Notes: generated from the letters alone by a model not told the origin. A DNA stretch of 64,000 nucleotides from Atriophallophorus winterbourni (GCA_013407085.1 JACCGJ010008706.1:1-64000); one strand, 5' to 3'; positions 1-11,667 are shown, counted from the stretch's first letter. Numbers and translations are program-made.

Positions 1-365
1 ATATATAAAGTATAACTTTCTTCACCACTTCACTACTGTTTCGAGGCTCACTGAAACTGATCTTACTGTCTCTAGCCGATGAGGGCCAACAGCCAGATAC
101 CGGTACTGGTGTGTAAGGGACGGGGAAGCGTGCACACAATATATCAGCCATTTAAATGCGCCTCGATCGCTTCGCCGTGAATCACCTTGTGATTCTGTAT
201 TCGGACATCGTATTCCTTTGTAAGAACCAAATTTAACAGTGACATACAAGTATAACTTTCTTTACCACTTCACTAATTTTCGGGGCTCACTGAAACTGAC
301 CATACTGTCTCCACCTGATGACGGCATACAGCAATACAGCCGGTTGTGTTGTGTCAGTGAAGTGG
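1..365 (+). mobile_element. RZ-A hammerhead repeat, tandem dimer (decayed)
   Basis: Two head-to-tail RZ-A units, their ribozyme regions about 239 bp apart (ACCGGT at 99-104; the equivalent GCCGGT near 338-343). Each has the family block order: pyrimidine-rich segment, 'ggctcactgaa', 'cttactgtctc', ribozyme, then a tail with the imperfect palindrome 'gaatcaccttgtgattc'. The first ribozyme has CCGATGA in place of CTGATGA and GATA in place of GAAA. The second keeps CTGATGA (315-321) but has lost the GAAAC segment. Both are therefore predicted not to cleave. No protein is encoded; the frame 22-249 on the minus strand is an accident of the repeat. Confidence 0.75.
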
Positions 366-735
366 ATGATAGCATTGCAATCTATTGAATATTGAGGAAA
401 AGCAAAAAGCAGAAATCGCCTTTATACTTATAAACGAATTTTCAGCAATTACATAATATCATCAAAATTAAAAAAATGAAGAACACATCACGGCATAAGG
501 TTACAATTTATAAACTACACGATGATTCTTTTAGGTCTCGAATGATAACTTTGATTTATGATTTACAATTTTATTAAACAATGATATATATCCCGTTTAA
601 ACAAAGCGGGTCTAAAATTAACCTCCATCGATACGAAAACATTATGAATTTCTTAATCGGATAGTGTTAAAAATTAACGCCAAATCGTATACAAACTTGT
701 GGAGAAATAAATTTTATTTAGTGCAAACGCTTTGC
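366..735. other. Unassigned AT-rich sequence
   Basis: No repeat family, RNA gene or coding signal recognised. Confidence 0.5.
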
Positions 736-1120
736 TACATCTGCAGAATGAAAAATTGTCGTATTCCGAAAAATCTACTCTAAGATGAGTTGCAATCAGG
801 AAGTCGACAATTGACAGGTACAAAGACGTTTGTAAAGGAGATATAAAAGCTCTTGCCATTTACAGCGCGAGAACTTGCTTTCGACCGCTCACATTGGAGG
901 CATTGTGTAAGACGTCATCTGCAAGCTGTGGACGAGTAGATACAGCTCTGAGCTGCTGAACGCAGACCTCACCGCCACCATGCAGCTGACGTCGATCGAC
1001 CAAGTATTGCTGTTATTGTGAACGCTGCGGGATTCATTGTTCCTCCTAAATCTGCCAGTTTATTAATTTTGACTGTTGAACATGAAACAACCATGCGCTT
1101 GTGATTGACATATATGTTAG
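736..1120 (+). pseudogene. LINE-B 3' fragment (ORF C-terminus)
   Basis: 5'-truncated LINE-B. Broken frames read the C-terminal signature seen in every copy here: 'NGRIPK-LLYGELQ', then 'DRSHWRHCV' (near 880-910), then the segment that encodes the CCHC zinc finger in better copies. Several stops and indels interrupt it, including TGA early and TAG near 938. The tail degenerates at about 1110-1145, where other copies show 'ggaggccaacaacaac'. It is a dead fragment. Confidence 0.7.
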
Positions 1121-3528
1121 ACATATTACGAAGGAGGCCAACAAGAACAAATTTTATATATTGTTAGCTTAGCTGATTCCAGAAATCGTTGCTTTCATCT
1201 ACGCAGAAAATTCGTATCCAGAACTGAACCTTGTGATAATCTGAAATTAGTCTTACAAATTTTGTAAACATTCAAAATTTAAATTACTAGTATTGTACAC
1301 AAAAAGTTACCAAAATCTCAATCAGGTTTTCCTATCTTCACTGTATTCACTTTCATAACAATAGTTTAACTCTTAATTTCCCTTGGTTTGACCGAAATTA
1401 AAGTAGCTAGTCGCTGTTATATACCATAAGAACGATTAGTGCAAATTTATAATAAGCTCAAATTTGCTTACATTCTAGAGTAAACTTTTTAACGCCTCGC
1501 AACCTTAAAATAATTTATTAAGTTGTGCGAATTCGTGGATGTATCCGCGTCTGCAAATTGAAGTTCAGCTTTTATGTGGGAACTGATCTAAGAACCACAG
1601 TCAGTGCAATGCAGCACCGGTAACTGTTTAAAATATTTTTTTCAACATTCCAATAACAGCATGATGGTATTTTTTGTTAAGTGATATTTTATTAATAAGT
1701 AGTTCGAAAAGCAGGAGTGCGGTTATTGCCGCTCAACAGGTATGCGTATCCGTGACCTGACATACGAACGCTGTTCTAACTATTTGTTAAACACATTTAT
1801 TTGTGAATTCGAGGATAAATCCTCATTTGCAAATTGAAATAGTTTAATAAGATCTTGCACCACTTATAGAATGACACAGGAGAAATGCTCCCCGCAAGAA
1901 CACTGAATGCGCTGAAAATTCACAATGAATTAACAAAGAATGACAACACTTAATACAAGACAAAAAACTGGTAAAGCATCTCACACCTTCGAGGGATACG
2001 AGCACCCATGGTTGGAGAACCCTGATCTAGATCATGTTCAATAAATGAAATGTTTTCACCTATGTTCCGAACGAAATTTTAGTTATCTTTAATATCTTCA
2101 TCAACCAAAATTTTGAAAATCATTTTATTTTATTTCTTTCAAAGTGATAAAGTATAATTAAGACATTCAGCGTGTAGCATGCATAATCATTGAAAATATT
2201 GCGGTTATCACATCGCCTTCAATTTCTGGATGTTCGTCGACATCGGGTGGAGACAGCACTACCAGTTTCAGCAAGCCTTTAATCAGCGGTTAAGAGGTAC
2301 ATAAATTAATTGGGGAATGCCAGTTTTGAGTAGGTTTCTTAGGAAGAACAACTATGTTCAAATATAGAATTACAAATTGATTGCCGATCAAACGCTCGAG
2401 GTGAGTAATAACGACATATACGTAAGTATCATATTCAACAGCAGCATACAAGTATAACTTTGTTTGTTCGATGAATTCTAATTGCTAATCACGACCTTTC
2501 TGATCAGAGCAGCAGAGCAACGCTCTCATGCACAACACAAGAGCACGAATATCCTAAAAGCCCATCGAAGACAATCGCGACCCTGTTATGATTCGGGTTT
2601 GAACCGCGACAGCATTCTCGAAAGCTCAGATGATGGGAAACTGCAGCCGCTACCGAATAATATGCAATCCTTCAAGGTACATCAAACTAGTCTTGTGTGG
2701 TGAAGGCGTACCGGGTGGCACGAAATCGACTGACAAATCAGATCAAAATGCTAACAGTGACAGGCACGTTTGAGTTCTGTGTTGTGGTTACTTTATTCGG
2801 CTATAGAAGATTTGCATGTTTTTGTTCCTTGCATTGTGCTTAACAAACAATTTTGACTAATCGGTTTCTCTAGTATTGTGGTACTCGTAAATGAAGGCGT
2901 ATAGCTTTCCATAAATCGGATTCAGGCTAGAATATGAATAGAATCGTCAAGAGCGTGGTCTTGTGTGATGCGGTAAAAGTTCGGAAAGATGACCCGAAAA
3001 GATTGATAAGAGACCAGATGACCTGAGATGTTTGCATGATGAAAAGGGGAGACGGTCGATTAACTGAATCTGGTGCAAGCGTGACGTGTTTAATGATTAA
3101 ACCGCTACAACGTGTCACTTACAATGGCTATCTCGATTTTCTTCGAATCGGGTGAGAAAAGATATTCTCTCACACACAATCCTTGTTCATTAACTTTCAC
3201 AGACTGAGTATATGCATCAAGGGTTTCATTATATGAGTTGAAATTTCAGAATTATGAGCTTGTTATTACTCCCAATGGATTTCAAACAGCTTTTATGTTC
3301 GCATAAATTCGAAATGCGCGCGGTGCTGATGATGAATATTTAAAGCAACCGATTTGACTGGCTGCATGCATTTCTCGGCGCAAAGAGTAAATCAAATGCG
3401 AAGTGGAAGTGAAACCTGGTGTTTTGTTAATAATTGTAATTTTCGACTGGCTACAATTCAACCCAAAAGCTAAAGCTGTGACCAATTTCTGCATGTTAGA
3501 TTCAGACAAAGAAAAAGATGTTTGATGA

Positions 3529-3530
<2 letters not shown>

Positions 3531-3570
<40 letters not shown>
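3531..3570. repeat. (AT)20 microsatellite
   Basis: Uninterrupted AT dinucleotide run of about 40 bp. The open frame across it encodes only alternating Tyr/Ile and is not a gene. Confidence 0.95.
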
Positions 3571-3573
<3 letters not shown>

Positions 3574-3635
3574 GCATTTCAGAATCACAGAACCGCACAC
3601 AGTCATAGCTGCTTACCTCAAACATCTTTCTCTTT

Positions 3636-3636
3636 G

Positions 3637-3668
<32 letters not shown>
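3636..3668. repeat. Compound (TC)n(TA)n microsatellite
   Basis: A run of TC followed directly by a run of TA, about 70 bp downstream of the (AT)20 tract. Confidence 0.9.
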
Positions 3669-4614
3669 AGTATGCTACTTTTCTGCTTTTATTTGCGCGG
3701 TTAATTGCTTTTTCAAATATAAATATTGAAGTTTACATCCTGAATCTTGGTCTTTGTTTCATGGATACGAGTACTTCAAACATTTAATTTGACCAAATCA
3801 GTATTTTGCTTCCTTCCTTTCTTACTGGAATAATTGCATCTTCCTTTTGGACAAGCTAACTTACGTGCCTTTCCTAAGCCTTTTTCATGCCTCATAATTT
3901 TCTGGCTCGTTGTTCATTTAGGCTTACAAACAGCATTCTTCATTTCATCGAAAAAGCATGTCTTGTTGAACGTGAAACGGTGCTGGTCACAAACGCGCAT
4001 TTTGCTAAGTGAAGATTTGAGGAATGTCGTGGACTGATATTAAACTATATCTTGGAGGCGCGCTTGAAAATAATTGGATCAGTTATAAGTTTGGTGCAGA
4101 TTACGAATTTCGACAATGTTATTGATGTCCGTGAAGATCACTTAGTTGTGTAGAAAATTATCCAGATCTGAGTGAATTATTTTGGAACATCCCCAGCTTC
4201 TGAACTCAGGCTACATTCACAACAACGGTACGCAGAGTTGCTTAAACGCATTCCGTAGCGAAGCAGTTATAATCGTAGAATGCCTGCATTATACTTAACT
4301 AAATGTTTCACATACAAATAGTTGAGAGGATCTATCGTGAAGCTACGGTGATGTTTATCAGCGGGCTATTTCCTCAACACGGATAAAGCGTTCTCAAGCG
4401 ATGGCACATTTGACTGGACATTACAATAACAAACATAATAAGGCACATAGTGAAAATTTATATAATTCTCTTGACAATTAGTCGAACGCTCAACTTTTAA
4501 AAATCATACCACTGAAATCAATATCCTCGTTGTTTTTTTTACATAAACTGACATTTTTAGTATCATAGAGCGCAAGAAGTTTCAAACTAAAGTTAGTTGT
4601 TCTCATAATGAATA

Positions 4615-4985
4615 GCACCATGTTCAATAAACATGATATCACGAAGTGATTCCTGGTCAAGCGCTCGAGACACGAATCTACGAACATTGTAAAAAGTTGC
4701 TCAAATCCCCGGCATTTACGCACAACAATATTCTTTTGGCTGTTTACCGTCATCAGGTGGAAACAGTGAGATTAATTTTCGTGGAAAATTGCTAAACAAC
4801 ATCAGACTATGAATACACTTTTCATAGTTTTAGTACAAAGAATAACGCTGTTGAAATACAGAATCACAAAGTTATTCTTTGTTATGTGCTCGAGGCGCTG
4901 ATGGATGACCGCATCTACCTGATGTCGTCAAACAGCCAGACACCGAGTGCGGTAAGTGCGGGGGATGTGAGCACCACAATAAATG
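4615..4985 (-). mobile_element. RZ-A repeats, decayed, with an inverted junction
   Basis: From 4615 to about 4908 the sequence reads as two degenerate minus-strand RZ-A units ('cacgaagtgattcctggtcaagcgctcgag', ribozyme relic around 4738-4775, then again 'cagaatcacaaagttattc' and 'tgctcgaggcgctgatggatgacc'). At about 4909 the orientation flips: 'ctacctgatgtcgtcaaacagccagac' and 'gggggatgtgagcaccaca' read in the plus direction. The minus ribozyme keeps CTGATGA but has lost the GAAACCGGT half. Confidence 0.6.
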
Positions 4986-5949
4986 TGCCGCCAATGTTAT
5001 CATTATTTAATACTACTTTGAAAAGATGGCTCGAACCCAAATTTCCCTTCAATAGCTCCTCACCCAATTTAATTCGTAAAATTTTCCCAATAACTCTGGA
5101 TTTTACGAAGCAAAACTTGTATCTTCTACTCATAATCTCTGTTAATGCACATCTAATAAATTTTGTAGATTATATATTAACTCGATCAAATGTTTGAAAT
5201 TTCGATCTGAATAAACTCTAATTTTGTAGCAAATCCTTACTCTTAAATGGTTTGTTTTCATTCGTTTCACGATATAGCCACAACCATGATTTTCCACATT
5301 TCCCTACATTTCGAACCAGTCAATTACAGCTTTCGAAAAATCGTGTACATATAACGAACCACGAAAAAATTCGTTCTCTTGCTAAACGAATATATCTCGA
5401 ATCGCGCATAAAATGTGATGAACCATCTCATGTAAAATCGCTTATCAGTTGCAAGCACACCCTGTGTATTGTAACCAACTCTGGTAAATTTATCTCATTG
5501 TGAATATGTAAAAAAGGAACTAATTTATCGCAAGCAAGCGAACATATTCGCACAAAATGAGGAACATGTACTTGTCTAGTTTGAGTTTTAGTGTCACTAA
5601 TGTTTTTCCATTAGAGGAGCATTGCAGTTAGAAGAAAGGATGTATATTAATGCACAAATGTAAAAATTATAAAAATGATGTAGCTATGGATTTGTATTGT
5701 ATGACAGACACGGACAGGTGAGAAACAAAACAATAAGTAGATTGAAATGAAAATTGTGGTTTGCATAAAACAATTGACTCGCGAATATCCCACAAAAACC
5801 ATGAATAAGTAAGCGTATTTTGTTGAAAACGTATGTAATTATATTTTGTTTGTGGGTAGTCATTTTAAATCGTAACCAGAATATTTTTTTTGATATGAGC
5901 AAATTTACAATTATATTTATCTCACTGATCAAAATTTTCATAAAATTGC
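4986..5949. other. Unassigned sequence
   Basis: No recognisable feature. The frames at 5252-5503 (+) and 5684-5941 (-) carry no recognised motif. Confidence 0.5.
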
Positions 5950-6700
5950 AGGAGCCATAAAGACCGAACAGTTTTTGAATTCGTTAAAGACTATTTAACG
6001 GATCGCAAACCGATGTTCTCCTGTTCATGGTGCATTTTCAAAACCGATCGCTGAAACTAGCGGTGTTCCCCTAGGTTCAATATTTGGCTCCATCCTCTTT
6101 CTGGTTTACGTCAATGAAATACCGGAAATTGTTCGCTGAAGCATTTTGTTTTTGGGTGAAGACATAAAGATGTGGTGTTGCATCGGCAGCTCAGAAAACG
6201 GTTTGCTATTATAAAAAGATCTTAAATGCGCCCTAAACTGTTAGGTTCAACAAATGCAGGCTTGTAAATGATGGGAACCAAGTAGATTTCACATACAAAA
6301 TAGGTTTACGTCCTTGATAATTGCATGGAGGAAACATATTTGGGTGTCTGGATATGCCTTAGTTTATATAGCTTACTTCAAACTAGCACAGACTTTACAA
6401 AAGCAACACGTGTCCTTAATCTACTCAAACGGGTAGTTGGGAAATTTTTGCCGAAGATATTCCCGTGAATCATGAATACCTACCTGCGACCAGTCATGGA
6501 TTATGGTGTTTGCAGTCATGGTCATGCAGAATTATGCAGCGGATCTATTACCGCTCAACAAAACCTGTTCTCAGCGTCCGAAACAAGCCATAAAATTAAA
6601 GCATAACTCACCTGAATCTGTTCGACTTTAGGCTGGTTAATTAAAGTTAATTTATGAAATTGAAGGCGTCTTAATCAAACCAACAAGACGCAGTAAAGCT
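5950..6700 (+). pseudogene. LINE-C reverse transcriptase fragment
   Basis: CR1/jockey-like RT relic. In order it shows the palm B motif 'GVPLGSIFGSILFLVYVNEIPEIV' (around 6063-6135), a stop, then LGEDIK where active copies have FADDIK (around 6150-6172), so the catalytic Asp-Asp motif is lost. Further on are 'LLKRVVGKFLPKIFP' and 'MNTYLRPVMDYGV' (about 6420-6510), matching the copy at 33931-34620. Truncated at both ends and broken by several stops. Confidence 0.75.
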
Positions 6701-6777
6701 GTTTGCTTGCTAAGTGCAATCATGTGAGTATTAAAATAACGGTAGAACATGTGGAGAGTAATAGGGTGTTAAACAAA

Positions 6778-6862
6778 GTTATACTTCCATACCACTTTTG
6801 TATAGGGTTGCTACCGGTTGTGGTATATAAGTGAAGGGGTTGAGATTATCACACAATATTGG
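6778..6862 (+). mobile_element. RZ-A short fragment
   Basis: Contains ACCGGT (6813-6818) followed by 'tgtggtatataagtgaagg', resembling the 3' half of the RZ-A ribozyme and what follows it. The core is absent. Confidence 0.4.
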
Positions 6863-8104
6863 TAATAGGTTGTTGATATTGTGCAGCTTTGCGAAAAATG
6901 TTTTTTCTAATGTATATATCTTTTTAATTAACATTTTCTCAAGATTCAAGATTTCTGGTGAAATAAGAAAGAAGCTTTACAATACCATGTGCTTCAAATG
7001 AGGACCAAAAGTAGATCGAATTGTGCTATGGCGAGACGATTGTTCGACCGAAAATAAATTTTTGTTGATTTCTTTATTCAGGTGTGTGCGTAACACGGTA
7101 GCATTTAGGGATATCCGTAATTTGGGGTCAACACACTGTTATTCAACTTAAAATATCATAACGTTTGTTCGAAGTTAATTCTATTTGGCGAGGATACGTT
7201 TACTGACGTCAAGCTGTTCCACAAAATGCATACACGGATTACGGCTGCAGTTGAATCGGGAATGTAGAATTTGAAGGGTTAGATTTTTGGAGCTAATTTT
7301 AAAGCAGTGTCTGTGTGGATGTGACCCCGTTTGGATTATTAGGTATGACATTGTTAGGCCAGCTCGATACGCCTGCGATTGAGAGTGCACAACCTAAGCC
7401 TAGTAATACACAAGAATGGTTTTCATTGAATTTGGAAACTTTCGTGTAAAAATATAAATATCAAATCCGTGCGAAAACACATTTTAATTACTAGACAAAG
7501 ATGTACACGGGTTAAATACAAACTGATTTTCAAACAGATAGGAATCTAATATTAGGTAGCAATGTTCCCTGGTACCATTAACGGGAATTATTTAAAATTT
7601 TGCTTCAAGCAATTATTCATCTAGTCCCCGTTACAAGATAAAATCATACAATGGATTAATTCAGCCGAATCGTTTGCAAACTTGTTTTGTCTTCTCATCA
7701 ATGAGCTTGAATGATTCTTGTGTTTCGAGTTTACACAAGCGGCAAAGGTGGATTTTATTTGAATGAATCAATTCATCCGAGGCACAGCTGCTTTAATTCT
7801 CACAAAAATCTTCTTCGATTAATCGTTGTGGGATGACAGGCCAGAACAGGACAATTTACGCCAAATTATTGTTCTCAAATGAATCCAGAATATGTTCGCT
7901 AACGCCCTGTTTTGTTTATACAATTGTTGGTTCGAAAACACTGGTAGGTGTGGACGAAATGACATAGAATGAATTTCCAATTTAAATTTATATACCGATG
8001 AAAGTATTGATATTTAGTGACGTTTTCGAAACAGTCGGAGACGATTAATATCGGTATGTGTAGAGATTTACCCACGGTCGTTTTCGTGATGTTTGAACTC
8101 AGGT
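6863..8104. other. Unassigned sequence
   Basis: No recognisable gene or repeat copy. Confidence 0.5.
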
Positions 8105-8215
8105 TCGAAGATGATGTATTTAACGGCTCATTGAACCTGAACTTACTGTCTCCACATGATGCCAGAAACTGTTATTGGTGTTTAAGTGATGAGGATGTGA
8201 GCACCACAATATAAT
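8105..8215 (+). mobile_element. RZ-A short fragment
   Basis: Reads 'cggctcattgaacctgaacttactgtctccac', a damaged ribozyme ('atgatgccagaaactgttattggtg'), then 'gaggatgtgagcaccaca'. The block order matches RZ-A in the plus direction, with a deletion inside stem II. Not expected to cleave. Confidence 0.6.
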
Positions 8216-8625
8216 GATGTATTTCTATTTTAATTTTCAAATATCAATATCATACGTGCAAAATTAATCTGATTGTATTGGATTGCATCCACTGTCTGAA
8301 GCCTGGAATCAGCACTTACAAAAAAGAAATAATGTGATAAATAAAAGATTAAGTAACATTCTGAAGTTACTTGAACTTGATTTGTGAAACTACAGAGTAA
8401 ACGAATATTCCATAAGACCCAGCGAGTACAAAAACCAAGAGTTTGCTCGAATAGTTTATGAGGTTACCATTTTTAATCTAACGAATAAAACTGTGCAATG
8501 TGTTGCAACGATCTATGAAACAGGTACGCATTTAAAGCTCAAAACGCCCGCGTGGATGGTTTCTACCAATCAAGAAGTGTGACGATTTTATGCCGATTTC
8601 ATAGTCTGATATTCTTGCACTTAGT
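8216..8625. other. Unassigned AT-rich sequence
   Basis: Nothing recognised. Confidence 0.5.
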
Positions 8626-8965
8626 GATCGAATCGTGAATTATTGATCCTTGTATCACTTGCTCTATTCTATGGTGAGTTGCAATAAGGAAGTCCACCAT
8701 TGGGCAGACCGCACTTGCGGTACAAAGACGTTTGCAAAACAAATATGAAAGATCTTGCCATTGACCTGGCGAAATGAGAAGAACTTGCTCTTGACCGCTC
8801 ACATTGAAGGCAATGTGAAAAGCGTCGTCTTCAAGTCGGGAAAGATTGTCACTCCCGAATATGAATGTTTAGTCATTCAAAAAGCTGTGAAGCATGAAAA
8901 TTCATGCGATTGTGTTGTATATCCATGGTTGATATCGGCTGAAGGAGGTTAACAACAACATTACT
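8626..8965 (+). pseudogene. LINE-B 3' fragment
   Basis: Starts near 'tctattctatggtgagttgcaa' and runs through the conserved C-terminal coding region ('LGRPHLRYKDVCK', 'LALDRSH') and the degenerate zinc-finger segment to a 3' end at 'ggaggttaacaacaacatt' (about 8944-8962). That end defines the (CAA)-rich LINE-B terminus. Stops and a frameshift make it non-functional. The 65-residue frame at 8755-8952 reads this DNA in a secondary frame. Confidence 0.75.
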
Positions 8966-9319
8966 TGCTCAATGGTTTCCTTCTAAAGCTGAGGTTCATT
9001 CCACATACGTCGTAGGAACTGAACGCTCGATATTGCTACTCTATATTAGACGTGTGAGTGCAGATTAAGTATATGCTCAAGATGCTAATGAACCACCACT
9101 AGTAATCGCTGAAAATGTGATAAACAAATAAATTATATATTCATAAGTGTTTCGAAGGCTTGATGAAAAATCACTAATCGATTCCTTATTTGAACATAAC
9201 AGTTTATTGCACAGTCCACTTTAAACAGTGGTTTAAAATTCGAAGTACTATTGCCATTCGTCCACTAATCCATGGTTCACTGAAATTGATCCTTTAATGC
9301 CCACTTGCTTGTATTTTCA
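8966..9319. other. Mostly unassigned sequence
   Basis: Nothing recognised except a weak 'ggttcactgaaattgatcct' at about 9274-9294, which may be an RZ relic. Confidence 0.4.
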
Positions 9320-9740
9320 TCACACATACACACCCATTATGGAAATGCATGTGAATTAGCACATGCGGATCCTGATCTTACTGTCCCTACCTGATGAATG
9401 CAAACAGCACGAAACCGGTCGTGGGGTGTGTATGATGGAAATGCATGCGAATGAATATTTTGGTTCATGGTTGTGGGTTTAACCCCATTGAGCATGTGTT
9501 TAGACACGTGATTGAACAGGAAGTTTGTACCAACATTATCCAACAGTGGCATACAAGCGCAACTTGTTTACCATTCTTCCACGGTTTCAAGCGCACATTG
9601 ATCCTGATCGCACTGCCCCTACCTCATGAGTGCAAACTGCACGAAACCGGTCGTAGTGTGTGGATGCGTGGATAAATGTGATTATAGAGGTTGGTCTTAC
9701 AAACCATTATCCAACGATGGCATACAATCGTAAATGGTTC
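9320..9740 (+). mobile_element. RZ-B hammerhead repeat, tandem dimer
   Basis: Two plus-strand RZ-B units with ACCGGT at 9414-9419 and 9646-9651, a 232-bp period. Each unit reads ribozyme, 'ggaaatgcatgcgaatgaatattttgg', 'gggtttaacccc', 'acacgtgattgaacagg', the hairpin block 'gtttgtaccaac', 'tccaacagtggcatacaagcgcaacttgtttacc', and the start of the next ribozyme. The first ribozyme has an intact core. The second has CTCATGA, with G5 changed, and should be inactive. The dimer ends about 170 bp before LINE-A. No protein coding: the frames here are repeat-derived. Confidence 0.85.
9385..9426 (+). ncRNA. Type I hammerhead ribozyme (RZ-B copy, core intact)
   Basis: Stem I strand CCCTAC (9385-9390) pairs with GTGGGG (9421-9426), including one U-G wobble. 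Core CTGATGA is at 9391-9397. Stem II is ATGC / loop AAACA / GCAC, with an A-C mismatch at the closing pair. GAA is at 9411-9413, the stem III palindrome ACCGGT at 9414-9419, and the cleavable C at 9420. Predicted cleavage is between 9420 and 9421. All invariant core bases are present. Activity is inferred, and the zero-loop stem III suggests it needs a second copy. Confidence 0.8.
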
Positions 9741-9912
9741 AATCGTTTTATCTTATCCTGTTGATGAAAACACCAAGATATTGGTTGTGAATTGTAAATG
9801 AAGGGCTGTATGTAACACAATACATTATTCGGAAAAAATACCCTTTCTTACTTATGGCTTTATTTAAATTGATTGTTAATCAAGAGAAAATTCGAGCTGA
9901 TTTGCAGGTCCT

Positions 9913-9926
9913 TATACGCTCCATGT
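9913..9926. repeat. 14-bp target-site duplication of LINE-A (left)
   Basis: TATACGCTCCATGT, repeated exactly at 13319-13332 on the other side of LINE-A. Confidence 0.92.
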
Positions 9927-10318
9927 CGTGCGTCTCAAATAGCCTCTGACAACTGAAGCCCAACTCCTGGCCTGCTCGTGACGGAACTGCTTCTAGTGAC
10001 AGGAGAAGGGGCGAAGGCGGGTGACTGACGCCTCAAAAACAAGTTCGCTTCGGGTAGATGGAGCTCGTCAGCCTGGGAGGGCAGTCCATCTAGGGGACGG
10101 AAACCCTGACTCCAAACCTCTGCTTCCTGCGGATTACACAATCACAATAATCCGCCGAGGACGGTCCCAAGCCCGTCTGCAAAAGGAGGAGGGTTAAACG
10201 CGGAGTCAGCAACCCCGCTCTGTGAAAACCTCAAACCGCTACTGAAACCAAAGAAACATGACATACCAAAGTAACATCTCCATGCTTTAATCGAGAAGAA
10301 ACCTCATCTGAGGTAAAA
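9927..10318 (+). promoter_or_regulatory. GC-rich 5' leader of LINE-A
   Basis: About 390 bp upstream of the first ATG (10319), clearly less AT-rich than the flanks. It begins 'cgtgcgtctcaaatagcctc', and its first ~170 bp align by eye with 19095-19265, upstream of a LINE-B endonuclease. In non-LTR elements this region usually holds the internal promoter; no specific promoter motif is identified here. Confidence 0.6.
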
Positions 10319-11246
10319 ATGAAGCAAACTGATGAAAGCCCACCGGAAGCCAGTCAGCAGATGAATCTTCTGTCGATGAAAGCAACAACAAAGATAGCCA
10401 AATGGAACGTCCGCACGATGTATGAGACCGAAAATGCGAAAGAAATGCAGAGGTATGGTATACAACTGCTGGGAATATGTGAAAGTAGATGGAATGGATC
10501 TGGTATGTTGGTTTTGACATCCGGGGAACGGATAATTTACTCAGGTCATAAAGATGAGAACCATAGTCATTCGAAAGGCGTCGCCATTATGTTATCCTCA
10601 ATAGCTGCAGGCGCTCTCATTGGATGGGAACCCGTTGACTCACGGATAATCACAGCCAGATTCAACTCCAAGGGGAGAAATGTGACGGTAATTCAATGTT
10701 ATGCGCCCACAAACAATGCTAGCCTCGAGTCGGAAAAAGAATTTCACGTGCGTCTGCAGTCTGTTCTAGACAAGACACCCAAGCGAGATATCAAGATTTT
10801 GATGGTTGACATTAACGCGAAATTGGGTCCAGACAACACAGGGAGAGAATCTGTGATGGGTACGCATGCCCCAGGTGAAATGAATGAGAACGGTGAACTT
10901 TTCGCAGATGTTTGCGCGCTCAACGATCTGGTCATCGGAGCCAGCATCTTTCAACACCGAAACATCCACAAGGCCACCTGGACATCACCTGATGGTGTTA
11001 CTGCCAATCAAATTGATCACCTATCGATTTCACGAAAATGGAGACATAGTCCTTGATACACGCGTAATGCGAGGTGCGGATGTTGCTTCAGACCACTACC
11101 TTCTAATGGCCGAAATTAAAATCAAGTTGAGAGCTTTCTACGAAACCGGCAGTCGGCCTAGTGGAAAGTACCAAACACAGAAACTAAGGGAAGAGCGTAC
11201 ACGAGAGATTTTCTCAATCTCAGTTGAAACAGATTCGAATCGCTAA
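10319..11246 (+). pseudogene. LINE-A endonuclease domain
   Basis: AP-endonuclease-like domain that in active elements nicks the target DNA. Frame 10319-11056 shows 'KWNVRTMYE' (catalytic Asn), 'GICESRW' (catalytic Glu), 'QCYAPTN' and 'MVDINAKLG', where the usual motif is GDFNAKxG. It ends 'IDHLSISRKW' and then stops. A frameshift near 11035 moves the rest to frame 10884-11246, which contains the essential Ser-Asp-His at 11088-11096. After another shift near 11240 the linker returns to the original frame. All catalytic motifs can be seen, but they lie in two frames. ATG 10319 is the first after the leader and is followed by open frame. Confidence 0.9.
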
Positions 11247-11629
11247 ACAACTTAATCCCTGAACTCCCAATAAATGAATACTGGACCGCTCTGAAAGACT
11301 GTTGGCAAGACACTTGTAAGCACGTCATTGGCAGACGGGTAAAGAAAGACAAAGAGTGGATCTCGAGTGAGACTTGGACACCGATCAACTCGAGAAGGCA
11401 GCTGAAACATCAGATCCTCCGGTGTAAGGACACCAAGCAGAAAAACCAACTGATCGAACAATACGGCTCCCTAAATAAAGACAGGAAACGAAATGCCAGA
11501 AGTGACAAGAGGCGGTTCTATGAAATGCTGGTAAAAGAGGCGGAAGATACAGCAGAAAAGGGAGACCTGAACACCGTCTACAACATTACCAGAACCTTAT
11601 CAGGAAGGAAAAGCCTTATTACAAAATAA
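11243..11629 (+). pseudogene. LINE-A linker between endonuclease and RT
   Basis: 129 open codons in the same frame as the start of the ORF, ending at TAA 11627-11629. The segment is basic, with the 'EYWTALKDCW', 'KEWISSETW' and 'RDKRRFYEML'-like patterns usual between the endonuclease and RT of RTE elements. The stop and the frame change after it separate it from the RT. Confidence 0.75.
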
Positions 11630-11667
11630 TAAAGGAAGGTGAAGTTAACCTTATCAGTCAGGAAACG

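Larger units (their letters stand above)
1121..4594. other. Unassigned AT-rich sequence
   Basis: About 3.5 kb with no recognisable protein, RNA gene or repeat copy apart from the microsatellites listed separately. Small open frames such as 2482-2703 (+) and 3282-3509 (-) have no family signature and are in the range expected by chance. Confidence 0.5.

Noticed and set aside
2482..2703. Extra hammerhead from 'cagatgatgggaaactgcagccgctaccg'
   Set aside because: It resembles a core followed by 'gaaac' and 'accg' but lacks stem I, stem II and the flanking RZ-A blocks in the correct order.
3518..3787. Open frame of 89 residues
   Set aside because: It runs through AT and TC microsatellites, giving runs of Tyr/Ile and Ser/Leu. 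Not a protein.
4886..5197. 103-residue frame on the plus strand
   Set aside because: It starts inside an RZ-A relic and has no recognised motif; it overlaps another frame on the other strand. Most likely chance.
9301..9340. Third RZ-B unit upstream of the dimer
   Set aside because: Only short matches such as 'tttcatcacacatacacaccc' are present, and no ribozyme is visible; treated as the left edge of the dimer.
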